Of a stretch of 12,415 nucleotides of DNA, positions 1 to 6,145 are shown piece after piece; the first letter of the stretch is position 1, and each line of letters begins with the position of its first letter. This DNA is from GCA-2719315 sp964448645 (GTDB lineage Bacteria; Bacteroidota; Bacteroidia; Flavobacteriales; Flavobacteriaceae): assembly GCA_964448645.1 (NCBI GenBank), contig CAYUZY010000058.1, forward strand, positions 1 through 12,415, in the 5' to 3' direction. The notes under the pieces are model-generated. The model was given only the letters and a program-made list of their open reading frames with translations, was not told where the DNA came from and searched no databases. The position numbers and the translations under genes are program-made.

Positions 1-55
1 CCCCCGACCCCTTGGGTGTAAACCAAGTGCTCTAAACCAACTGAGCTAAGCGCCC
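1..55 (-). tRNA. tRNA-Val, anticodon UAC (partial, 3' part outside the window)
   Basis: Read on the minus strand, the sequence folds as the 5' three-quarters of a tRNA. There is a 7-nt acceptor strand GGGCGCT, the TA linker, a D arm with GCTC/GAGC stem, a 5-bp anticodon stem CTTGG/CCAAG enclosing the loop TTTACAC, a 5-nt variable region GGGTC, and the first strand of the T stem (GGGGG). Loop positions 34-36 are TAC (plus-strand bases 18-20), so the tRNA reads the GUA valine codon family. The rest of the T arm, the acceptor 3' strand and the CCA end lie beyond position 1. It lies on the same strand as the upstream operon, 64 nt beyond the last gene of that operon. Confidence 0.93.
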
Positions 56-78
56 AAAAAATTGATTTTTTAGACAGG

Positions 79-86
79 CAAATATA
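79..86 (-). promoter_or_regulatory. candidate -7 element (TAnnTTTG type) for the tRNA-Val
   Basis: The minus strand reads TATATTTG here, an exact match to the Bacteroidota -7 consensus TAnnTTTG. It lies 23 nt before the tRNA 5' end, which would leave a pre-tRNA leader of roughly 15-18 nt. The -33 region has only a poor TTTG match. In DNA this rich in A and T a chance match is quite possible, so the call is tentative. Confidence 0.35.
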
Positions 87-119
87 TACAAATATTGGTA
101 TTTATTAACTTTTAAAATT

Positions 120-329
120 TTACTCAAATTCATACTCACTATAACCGTCATTTTTTTTAACAAAAGTTCTGGCTTTAGTATTATATACATTTCCATTCCA
201 AGTATCAATAACAATATCTGTATTTGAGTTATGTAATTGATATCTAGCGCTAAATGAATTAAAAATTAGTCCAATAGAAATAAAAATTCCAACTACAAAA
301 ACAATCAAATTAATAGAAAACTTATCCAT
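120..329 (-). CDS. small single-helix membrane protein, function unknown
   Basis: This 69-residue product is not one I can name. A short start with Lys3 precedes a hydrophobic stretch at about residues 5-25 rich in Ile, Val, Phe and Gly, which looks like one transmembrane helix or an uncleaved signal anchor. A polar tail of about 43 residues follows, with the pattern IDTWNGNVY near residues 41-49. Short anchored proteins carrying a DTxxGxVY-like stretch are, from memory, common among uncharacterised Bacteroidota proteins. The gene starts at ATG, ends at TAA and sits 55 nt beyond folC on the same strand, so it may be the last gene of the operon or have its own promoter. There is no Shine-Dalgarno sequence, only an A/T-rich leader. 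The helix followed by a polar domain makes it more credible than a random open frame, but its short length keeps confidence moderate. Confidence 0.6.
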   Translation of the reverse strand: MDKFSINLIVFVVGIFISIGLIFNSFSARYQLHNSNTDIVIDTWNGNVYNTKARTFVKKNDGYSEYEFE

Positions 330-340
330 AAAAAAAACTT

Positions 341-355
341 TATTATTTAATAATA
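341..355. repeat. 15-nt A/T palindrome before the small membrane protein gene
   Basis: TATTATTTAATAATA is a perfect odd palindrome (7-bp arms around one central T). It lies 12 nt upstream of the start codon at 329, in the 55-nt gap after folC. It contains no G or C, would form only a very weak hairpin and has no adjacent U-tract, so it is not a convincing terminator. It could be an operator half-site pair or simply chance in A/T-rich DNA. Confidence 0.3.
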
Positions 356-384
356 CTAAACTATAAAAAATTCCAATTTTATAA

Positions 385-1605
385 TTAATTAAGATCCATT
401 AATTCATCAGCAATAAAATTACTTCCTGAAAGAATAATCAAATCTTCTTTTAAAGAAATTTCTAAAGCTTTGTAATAAGCTTCCTTCAATGAATTTGAAT
501 AAACAATTTTATTCTTAAAAGATTCTAATTTTAATCTTATTTCTTCAATTGGATAAGCTCTTTCAATATTAGGTTGACTAATAAAATAAAAAGCATCCTC
601 GGGAAGTATTGAGAAAATTTGCTTAATATCTTTTCCTTTTACAAAACCCATTACAAAAATCAAATTTTTAAAGTTTTCAATTTTTATTTGTTTAATTATA
701 TTTTTAAACCCTTCCAAATTATGGCAAACGTCTAAAATAACTTTAGGACTCTTACGTAAAACTTGCCATCTCCCTTTAAAAGATGTTTTTTTTTCATAAT
801 TCATCAATCCACTCTCAATATGTTTTTTGTCAATATTAAAAAAACTTAAAAAGTTTAAAGAAGCTAACACTGTTTTTAAATTTTTTTTCTGATAAATAAC
901 ATCCATTAAATGATCAAAGCCATAATTAGAATCTGAGGCAAAAATTATTTTTGACCTCATCTTCAATGCAATTTCCTTAAAGACTTTTTCTGTCTGATTA
1001 TCTCTTTCTCCTACAACAACCGGGACCTCTTTCTTTATAATACCTGCTTTTTCTTTTGCTATCTTTTCTAACGTTTCTCCTAAAAATTCTGTGTGTTCTA
1101 AACTAATATTGGTTATTATAGATAGATTAGGAGTTATAACATTTGTAGCATCTAATCTACCTCCCAACCCTACTTCGATTAATGCTATGTCAACTTTATT
1201 TTTTGAAAAATAATTAAAAGCCATTGCCGTTGTCATTTCAAAAAATGAGATATCATTTTCAATTAAAAAACTCATATTTTTTGTAATGAACTCTTTAACT
1301 TCTTTTTTTGAAAAAAATTTTCCATTAATTTTTATTCTTTCTCTAAAATCAATCAAATGAGGTGATGTAAATAAACCAACATTATAACCTGATTCCTGTA
1401 AAATTGATGATATTAAGTGTGCCGTTGACCCTTTTCCATTAGTTCCTGCCAAATGAATACTTTTAAAGTTTTTTTCTGGATTTTTTAAAGAAATTAAAAG
1501 GGTTTTTATTCTATCTAATCCTGGTTTGTATGCTGAAGATCCTGTCTTTTGAAAAACAGGTAACTGTTTATACATCCATGATAAAATATCTGAATATTTT
1601 TTCAA
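385..1605 (-). CDS. folC: bifunctional folylpolyglutamate synthase / dihydrofolate synthase
   Basis: FolC is a cytoplasmic ATP-dependent ligase. It joins L-glutamate to dihydropteroate to make dihydrofolate, and adds further glutamates to reduced folates. The 406-residue length is normal for the family. Visible motifs are the P-loop AGTNGKGST (residues 53-61), TSPHL with DFRERI (80-91), the metal-binding and substrate region IEVGLGGRLDATNV (143-156), EHTEFLG (170-176) and AKEKAGI (183-189). Lys186 sits where the carbamylated Lys of E. coli FolC lies. The C-terminal Mur-ligase-type domain has DVCHN (292-296) in place of the more usual D-x-AHN. The start is TTG, supported by a good Shine-Dalgarno match; the next in-frame Met, residue 11, would remove the conserved opening helix (SWMYKQLPVFQ). 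The gene begins 4 nt after the tonB stop. Whether this copy performs both reactions cannot be judged from sequence alone. Confidence 0.96.
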   Translation of the reverse strand: MKKYSDILSWMYKQLPVFQKTGSSAYKPGLDRIKTLLISLKNPEKNFKSIHLAGTNGKGSTAHLISSILQESGYNVGLFTSPHLIDFRERIKINGKFFSKKEVKEFITKNMSFLIENDISFFEMTTAMAFNYFSKNKVDIALIEVGLGGRLDATNVITPNLSIITNISLEHTEFLGETLEKIAKEKAGIIKKEVPVVVGERDNQTEKVFKEIALKMRSKIIFASDSNYGFDHLMDVIYQKKNLKTVLASLNFLSFFNIDKKHIESGLMNYEKKTSFKGRWQVLRKSPKVILDVCHNLEGFKNIIKQIKIENFKNLIFVMGFVKGKDIKQIFSILPEDAFYFISQPNIERAYPIEEIRLKLESFKNKIVYSNSLKEAYYKALEISLKEDLIILSGSNFIADELMDLN

Positions 1606-1609
1606 AATT

Positions 1610-2431
1610 CTACTCTCCTAACTTGAAATTAATAACAACAAACCCAATTTGTCTTTCAGGAGCATTTTCATCAGGATGCCACTGATGAAGTAAGGCTGTT
1701 TTTAAAGCTGGCTGAAGTAAACAAGAATCCATATTAGTTGTTCCCTTTACACCTGGATCAGCGTCTATTACATTACCTTTTCTATTTACAGTAATCCTAA
1801 CAACTACAATACCCTCTTGATTACAATCCTGAATAACTTTTCCGCTTGATTTTAAACTTCTTCCATTTAAACCATAATTTGTTTCTTTGCCGCTAATATT
1901 ATAGTAAGTAGAAGAATATAAACTTCCATCTAAATTTCCCTTATTTGAAGTTTCTTGTTTATCATCCAAATCTGAAATATTTTCTGAGTTAGATTGACTT
2001 TTTATTAAATTATCAATAACCTTTTGGGTACTTTCAGAAATTTCTTGTTCTTTTTCTTTAATTTCAATTTTTTTTTCTATTTTATTTTTTTCTTGAACTA
2101 AGGAACTATCTATCAAATCTTTCTCGTTTACTTTTACAACACTTTTTTTTTCTGTTAATATTTTGTTTTCTTCATTTGAGTTTATTAATACTTTTTTTGA
2201 TTCTTGATTTGAATTATTTTTTTCAATTTGATTTTTACTTTTTGAAATATTTTCGGAAATATTTTCAGATGTATTTCCAAAACTTACTTCCATTCCATAA
2301 ACTATTGGAGGGTCGTAATATGTCATTCCAATAAAATAAAAAATAAGTAAAATAAAAAGTGCAATAAATAATGTAATTATAGCTGATTTCTTTTTATGAG
2401 GTGTTTCTAAAATGTTCATAAAAATATTCAT
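1610..2431 (-). CDS. TonB-type energy transducer
   Basis: The protein (273 aa) would span the periplasm and pass energy from ExbB/ExbD to outer-membrane TonB-dependent receptors. A short basic cytoplasmic start (HKKK, 12-15) precedes one transmembrane helix at about 17-36. Residues 45-190 form a low-complexity linker dominated by Lys, Glu, Asn and Ser. The TonB C-terminal domain lies at about 198-271, with a beta-hairpin region GIVVVRITVNRKGNVIDA and the terminal strand QIGFVVINFKL. Cys203 and Cys237 lie in this domain and could form a disulfide in the periplasm. The linker lacks the proline-rich repeats of E. coli TonB. The start ATG overlaps the exbD stop as ATGA, so translation is probably coupled; a second Met at residue 5 is an alternative start. 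The form resembles the flavobacterial transducers that follow exbD. Which receptors it serves cannot be told. Gene symbol left empty because bacteria of this group carry several tonB paralogues. Confidence 0.9.
   Translation of the reverse strand: MNIFMNILETPHKKKSAIITLFIALFILLIFYFIGMTYYDPPIVYGMEVSFGNTSENISENISKSKNQIEKNNSNQESKKVLINSNEENKILTEKKSVVKVNEKDLIDSSLVQEKNKIEKKIEIKEKEQEISESTQKVIDNLIKSQSNSENISDLDDKQETSNKGNLDGSLYSSTYYNISGKETNYGLNGRSLKSSGKVIQDCNQEGIVVVRITVNRKGNVIDADPGVKGTTNMDSCLLQPALKTALLHQWHPDENAPERQIGFVVINFKLGE
1613..1620 (-). promoter_or_regulatory. Shine-Dalgarno sequence supporting the TTG start of folC
   Basis: The minus strand reads TAGGAGAG, ending 7 nt before the TTG at 1603-1605. 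The last six bases are the final Gly-Glu codons (GGA GAG) of the upstream tonB gene. This is notable because the other genes in the run show no clear purine-rich site. It favours TTG at 1605 over the internal ATG ten codons later, and translational coupling with tonB is likely. Confidence 0.55.
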
Positions 2432-2823
2432 TGAGAGTTAACAGCCAGTACAACTTTAATTCCATTTTTATTGGCTATATTCATTACATAAACGACTTGT
2501 TCTATATCAACATTTTTTTCAGCTCTTAAAATAATAGACGGTATTTTATTTAAATTAACTTCTTTTAGAAGTTTACTTTTGAAACGAGATTTAGAAATAG
2601 AAGCAGAATTAATATAAAATTTATTATTATTATTTATTGTAACTGAAACAGTATTCCTGTTTTCAGTCTTACCCTCTGCTTTAGGTAATTTAACATCAAT
2701 AGTATTTAACTGTTTAGCTAAAGTAGAGGCAATCATAAAGAAAATAAGTAGTAAAAAAACAATATCTGTCATGGAAGACATACTGAATTCAGGTTTTATT
2801 TTATTTCTACCGCTTAATCTCAT
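2428..2823 (-). CDS. exbD: biopolymer transport protein, ExbD/TolR family
   Basis: ExbD is the inner-membrane partner of ExbB in the ion-driven motor that powers TonB. At 131 aa it is slightly shorter than E. coli ExbD (141 aa). The layout is typical: a short basic cytoplasmic start ending in EFSMSSMTD, one transmembrane helix at about 19-36 (DIVFLLLIFFMIASTLA), and a periplasmic domain of about 90 residues. Asp20 at the start of the helix corresponds to the essential E. coli Asp25, the residue thought to carry the proton, so the motor function looks intact. The DVKLPKAEGK stretch after the helix is also characteristic of bacteroidal ExbD. The start shares one base with the exbB stop (TAATG) and the stop overlaps the tonB start (ATGA), so ExbB, ExbD and TonB are probably made in a coupled way. 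A TolR role is possible but less likely given the adjoining TonB and the absence of tolA, tolB or pal. Confidence 0.94.
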   Translation of the reverse strand: MRLSGRNKIKPEFSMSSMTDIVFLLLIFFMIASTLAKQLNTIDVKLPKAEGKTENRNTVSVTINNNNKFYINSASISKSRFKSKLLKEVNLNKIPSIILRAEKNVDIEQVVYVMNIANKNGIKVVLAVNSQ

Positions 2824-3509
2824 TATTCTGCAGGTTCATTTAATAAATCTAAAAAGTCAAGAGTCGATGATTCCATTTGATAAACAACCTTATTAATTTT
2901 AACTACTAAATGGTTATATGAAATATAACCGCAAATACCTACAATTAAACCTGCTACAGTAGTAGTCATAGCAGTATAAAGTCCATCTGATAATAATTGC
3001 ATATCAATATTTCCTCCAGCATTTGATATTTCAAAAATGGATAATATCATACCTATAACTGTTCCTAAAAACCCTAACATAGGAGCAACACCAGAAATAG
3101 TTGCTAAAACACTTATATTTTTTTCTAATTTATAAACTTCTAATTTTCCTGCATTTTCAATTGATGTATTAATGTCTTCAAGAGGTCTTCCTATTCTAGA
3201 AATACCCTTTAAAATTAATCTAGCAACAGGCACATTTTCATTCATACAATGTTGCTGGGCACCGTCAATTTTACCATTTAAAACATATGTCCTAATTTGA
3301 TTCATAAAATCAGGAGAAACTTTTACTGCTGAACGAATAGCAAAAATTCTTTCAAAATATATGTAAATTGATAGAAGAAGTAATATAAAAAGTAAACCAA
3401 TAATTAATTGTCCACCTAGACCTCCATTGTTTATAAGTTCAATTACTGACAATTTTTTTTCTGTTAGTAATGTTTCTGTATTTTGAATAAAAATTGCTAG
3501 TAAACCCAT
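2823..3509 (-). CDS. exbB: ExbB/TolQ/MotA-family proton channel protein
   Basis: ExbB assembles as the channel ring around ExbD in the inner membrane. The protein has 228 aa and the expected three membrane segments: about 33-52, 133-157 and 178-200. A long cytoplasmic region lies between the first and second. The signature LATISGVAPMLGFLGTVIGM (135-154) is conserved, and Thr150 matches E. coli ExbB Thr148. In the third helix, DGLYTAMTTTVAGL (175-188) aligns with E. coli PGIAEALLATAIGL: Thr184 matches Thr181, but Thr179 occupies the place of Glu176. I believe this is a known pattern in flavobacterial members, though I cannot check here. The N-terminus has about 30 residues before helix 1 (MGLLAIFIQN...), partly hydrophobic. 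It lies 15 nt after nhaD and overlaps exbD by one base. ExbB is favoured over TolQ or MotA by the exbD-tonB context. Confidence 0.93.
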   Translation of the reverse strand: MGLLAIFIQNTETLLTEKKLSVIELINNGGLGGQLIIGLLFILLLLSIYIYFERIFAIRSAVKVSPDFMNQIRTYVLNGKIDGAQQHCMNENVPVARLILKGISRIGRPLEDINTSIENAGKLEVYKLEKNISVLATISGVAPMLGFLGTVIGMILSIFEISNAGGNIDMQLLSDGLYTAMTTTVAGLIVGICGYISYNHLVVKINKVVYQMESSTLDFLDLLNEPAE

Positions 3510-3524
3510 TGCTAAATAATAAAA

Positions 3525-4853
3525 TTAAATGACAAAATCTCTTAATAAAACAAATGAAACAAAACCTGATATAAAACCTGCAAATGCTAACCAAGCAATT
3601 TTTTTTAAATACCAGAAAAAATCAATTTTTTCCATTCCCATTGCTACAACACCTGCTGCAGAACCTATGATTAACATACTTCCTCCCGTACCAGCTGAGT
3701 ATGCAATTAAATGCCATAATGGATCATCAATGGGTTGAGAAAACATACCCATGCTAGCTGCAACTAAAGGAACATTATCAATAATGGCAGAACCTATACC
3801 AAAAAGAGCAATAACAATGTCTAGATTGGGTATTACTTCATTTAAATTTTCAGCAAAATTAAATAGCATACCTAATGATTCTAAAGCTGCAACAGCCATT
3901 AAAATACCGAGAAAAAATAGAATACTTGTAAATTCAATTTTAGATAATGATTTTTCAACTGGACCAGACATTGAGTGAGAATCATTTTCAACATCAATAG
4001 AAGTAATATTAATCTTAGCCTTACTGAAAATTTCAGCAAAAGTAGCCACTACAGATAATGAAAGCATCATACCAACATAAGGAGGTAAGTGAGTAATTGT
4101 TTTAAATACTGGAACAAAAACAATAGCAGAAAGACCTAAATAAAGCATCGTTGCACCTCTTTTATGTATTTCAGTAGGTTTATCCTCTTCAGGAATTTCA
4201 ATTTCTCCTTTAAATGCAGGCAGCATTGATGCAATAAATGTAGGGACAACGAAGCAAACTATTGAGGGTAATAAAACATATAAAATCAAATTACTAGTTG
4301 ATACTTTATTGCCTATCCATAACATTGTTGTTGTAACATCTCCAATAGGAGACCATGCTCCTCCAGCATTTGCAGAAATTATAATCAATCCTGCAAACCA
4401 TAATTTTGTTTCCCTTTTAAAGATTACCTTTTGCAAAATAGTAATCAAAACAATTGTAGCAGTTAAATTATCAATTATTGCAGAAAGAATAAATGCTAGA
4501 ATACCAAAAATCCATAAAAGTCCTTTTTTACTTTTTGTTTTAATAAAATTTTTAATTGTATAAAAACCATTGAAATAATCAATTATTTCAACTATTGTCA
4601 TAGCTCCTAATAAAAAAATTAATATTTCTGAAGTTTTTCCAAGATGGTGAAGTAGCACCTCATCTAAATGCGATAACTCAAGTTGTTTTAAAGTAGTATT
4701 TACTTCATAAACATCAATATGATTTAATGCAATTAAAGCCCATAATATAGCCATCATAGCTAATGCAGGGATTAATTTATCAATTTTTAAGGTATGTTCA
4801 AGCGTAATTGCTAAATACCCAAATATAAATACTGAAATGATTAATGTTTCCAT
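3525..4853 (-). CDS. nhaD: Na+/H+ antiporter, NhaD family
   Basis: NhaD expels Na+ (and often Li+) in exchange for protons across the inner membrane and belongs to the ion transporter (IT) superfamily. The 442-residue protein is strongly hydrophobic, with roughly 11-12 predicted membrane spans. The family signature ANAGGAWSPIGDVTTTMLWI spans 161-180. The fold's two-repeat origin is visible: SAIIDN occurs at 124-129 and again at 355-360, each entering a membrane segment. Each copy is followed by a Gly/Ala/Ser-rich stretch (161-172 and 386-401), which would be the paired discontinuous helices binding the ion. Asp128 and Asp359 are likely functional. A hydrophilic loop at about 278-303 separates the halves. 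It starts at ATG 35 nt after anmK and ends 15 nt before exbB, so it appears to be second in the operon. Other IT members such as ArsB or dicarboxylate carriers fit less well, given the NhaD signature. Confidence 0.94.
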   Translation of the reverse strand: METLIISVFIFGYLAITLEHTLKIDKLIPALAMMAILWALIALNHIDVYEVNTTLKQLELSHLDEVLLHHLGKTSEILIFLLGAMTIVEIIDYFNGFYTIKNFIKTKSKKGLLWIFGILAFILSAIIDNLTATIVLITILQKVIFKRETKLWFAGLIIISANAGGAWSPIGDVTTTMLWIGNKVSTSNLILYVLLPSIVCFVVPTFIASMLPAFKGEIEIPEEDKPTEIHKRGATMLYLGLSAIVFVPVFKTITHLPPYVGMMLSLSVVATFAEIFSKAKINITSIDVENDSHSMSGPVEKSLSKIEFTSILFFLGILMAVAALESLGMLFNFAENLNEVIPNLDIVIALFGIGSAIIDNVPLVAASMGMFSQPIDDPLWHLIAYSAGTGGSMLIIGSAAGVVAMGMEKIDFFWYLKKIAWLAFAGFISGFVSFVLLRDFVI

Positions 4854-4888
4854 TTAATTTTAAATAATTTTTTTTAACAATATAATTT

Positions 4889-5947
4889 TTATTTTTTTAA
4901 TTCAAAAATTACTCCACTAGAATGGTCTTTTTTAGCTCCTGTTATACTGGACAAACAATTTATTTCATTTCTTAATTTTAAAACACCTAAAAATCCAAAA
5001 ATAATTGCTTCTTTATAATTAATTATTTCAGATTTTGGTATCACAAATTTGGCAAATGATTTGTTTTTTAAATTACTAATTAAAAATTTATTAAACGCTC
5101 CTCCTCCTGTAACTAAAACTTTTTGGTTTTTACTAAAAGCATTTGAAATTTGAAAAGAAATATGTTCAATATATGTTCTTAATAAATCATATATAGAAAA
5201 AGATTGATATTTATTTATCAAAGGCCATATGAATTTTTCATTCCATTCTATTGCTAAAGATTTAGGGTAAGATTTTTTATAAAAGTCGATTTGATTTAGT
5301 TCATCAAATAACTCATTTATAATATTACCTTTTTTTGCAAAATTTCCATTAAAATCATAGTCTTTACCAAGCTTTAAAGACAGATTATTTAATATTGTAT
5401 TTACAGCACAAATATCGTAGGCTATAAAATTTTTATCTTCTTTGATTGATAAATTTGCAAATCCTCCTAAATTTAAAAAACATTTATATTCAGAAAATAA
5501 TAACTTATCTCCAATTGGAACTAAAGGCGCTCCTTGCCCACCAAGTTTAACATCTTGTTCTCTAAAATTAACAACAACTTTTTGATTAATTAATTTAGAT
5601 AACTCTGGTAAGTTTCCAATTTGAACTGTAATTCCTTTTTTAGGTTTATGAAAAACTGTATGACCATGAGAGCATACAGCATCTATTTCTTTAATACCAT
5701 TTTTTTTAATAAATAAATTAATTTGATCTGCCAAAAATTCTGTATAAAGTTTATCTAAACTATTTAATTCATTAGGCTTTAAATAAATAGATCTTTTTAA
5801 TTTTCTTTTCCAAGAAATAGGATAAGGAAAAGTCTTGAATTTTTTTAAAGCAAAATCCCATTTTTTTGAAAATTTAAAAGTAACATAAGCAATATCAATT
5901 CCATCTAAAGATGTCCCTGACATAACTCCAATAATATTATAAACCAC
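4889..5947 (-). CDS. anmK: anhydro-N-acetylmuramic acid kinase
   Basis: AnmK is a cytoplasmic peptidoglycan-recycling enzyme. It opens the 1,6-anhydro ring of anhydro-MurNAc with water and phosphorylates it from ATP to give MurNAc-6-phosphate. The 352-residue length is close to E. coli AnmK (369). Visible motifs are the phosphate-binding GVMSGTSLDGID (7-18), CSHGHTVFH (92-100), NFREQDVKLGGQGAPLVP (127-144), FLNLGGFANLS (157-167) and TGGGAFN (280-286). Asp178 in AYDICAVN stands where E. coli has the catalytic Asp of FDTGPGN. The altered context matches, from memory, the bacteroidal form of the family. The start codon is GTG: no in-frame ATG lies between it and Met9, which is inside the ATP motif. 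The gene is first in the minus-strand run, 35 nt before nhaD. No MurNAc-6-phosphate etherase gene or transporter is in the window, so the rest of the pathway must be elsewhere. Confidence 0.95.
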   Translation of the reverse strand: MVYNIIGVMSGTSLDGIDIAYVTFKFSKKWDFALKKFKTFPYPISWKRKLKRSIYLKPNELNSLDKLYTEFLADQINLFIKKNGIKEIDAVCSHGHTVFHKPKKGITVQIGNLPELSKLINQKVVVNFREQDVKLGGQGAPLVPIGDKLLFSEYKCFLNLGGFANLSIKEDKNFIAYDICAVNTILNNLSLKLGKDYDFNGNFAKKGNIINELFDELNQIDFYKKSYPKSLAIEWNEKFIWPLINKYQSFSIYDLLRTYIEHISFQISNAFSKNQKVLVTGGGAFNKFLISNLKNKSFAKFVIPKSEIINYKEAIIFGFLGVLKLRNEINCLSSITGAKKDHSSGVIFELKK

Positions 5948-6092
5948 TCTGTTTTCTTAAATTAATGCAAATAATAAAATAATTAGTGGTTTTTTATGAT
6001 TTTGCCATTTTTTTTAAAAATAATTAATGATTTAATAAAAAAATTGAATTAAAATAATTTTTCTTAAATATGATTTAATTAATATATCTCTA

Positions 6093-6125
6093 TTTACAAA
6101 ACTTAATAACATATTATTAAATTTG
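6093..6125 (+). promoter_or_regulatory. candidate gltB promoter, Bacteroidota type
   Basis: TAAATTTG at 6118-6125 matches the Bacteroidota -7 consensus TAnnTTTG exactly. TTTA at 6093-6096, 21 nt upstream, is one base from the -33 TTTG. Transcription would then begin near 6131-6133, leaving a leader of only about 14 nt before the ATG at 6146, with no Shine-Dalgarno site. The position fits well, but exact matches of this short motif are not rare in A/T-rich DNA. No comparably good element was found for anmK on the other strand. Confidence 0.5.
6103..6120. repeat. inverted repeat in the gltB promoter, possible operator
   Basis: TTAATAACATATTATTAA has perfect 7-bp arms (TTAATAA / TTATTAA) around a 4-nt spacer. 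It lies between the proposed -33 and -7 elements and overlaps the first bases of the -7 element, where a bound dimeric repressor would block RNA polymerase. The arms contain only A and T, so chance is a real alternative. Confidence 0.35.
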
Positions 6126-6145
6126 TCTTCCCTTCAAAAAATTTT

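Noticed and set aside
55..110. A/T hairpins such as AAAAAA-TTGA-TTTTTT as an operon terminator
   Set aside because: The stems contain only A-T pairs with tiny loops and would be unstable; such runs are common by chance here.
32..214. 60-aa minus-strand open frame overlapping the small membrane protein gene and entering the tRNA
   Set aside because: Its last residues (GRLAQLV) are translated tRNA sequence, and most of it is a shifted frame over a better candidate gene.
3529..4563. Three plus-strand open frames of 69-84 aa inside nhaD
   Set aside because: They lie wholly within a strongly supported gene on the other strand and have no recognisable domain.
5948..6092. Possible anmK promoter on the minus strand, with TTTG at 5968-5971
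   Set aside because: The TA lies three rather than two bases before TTTG and no -33 TTTG is found at the right distance, so it does not meet the consensus.
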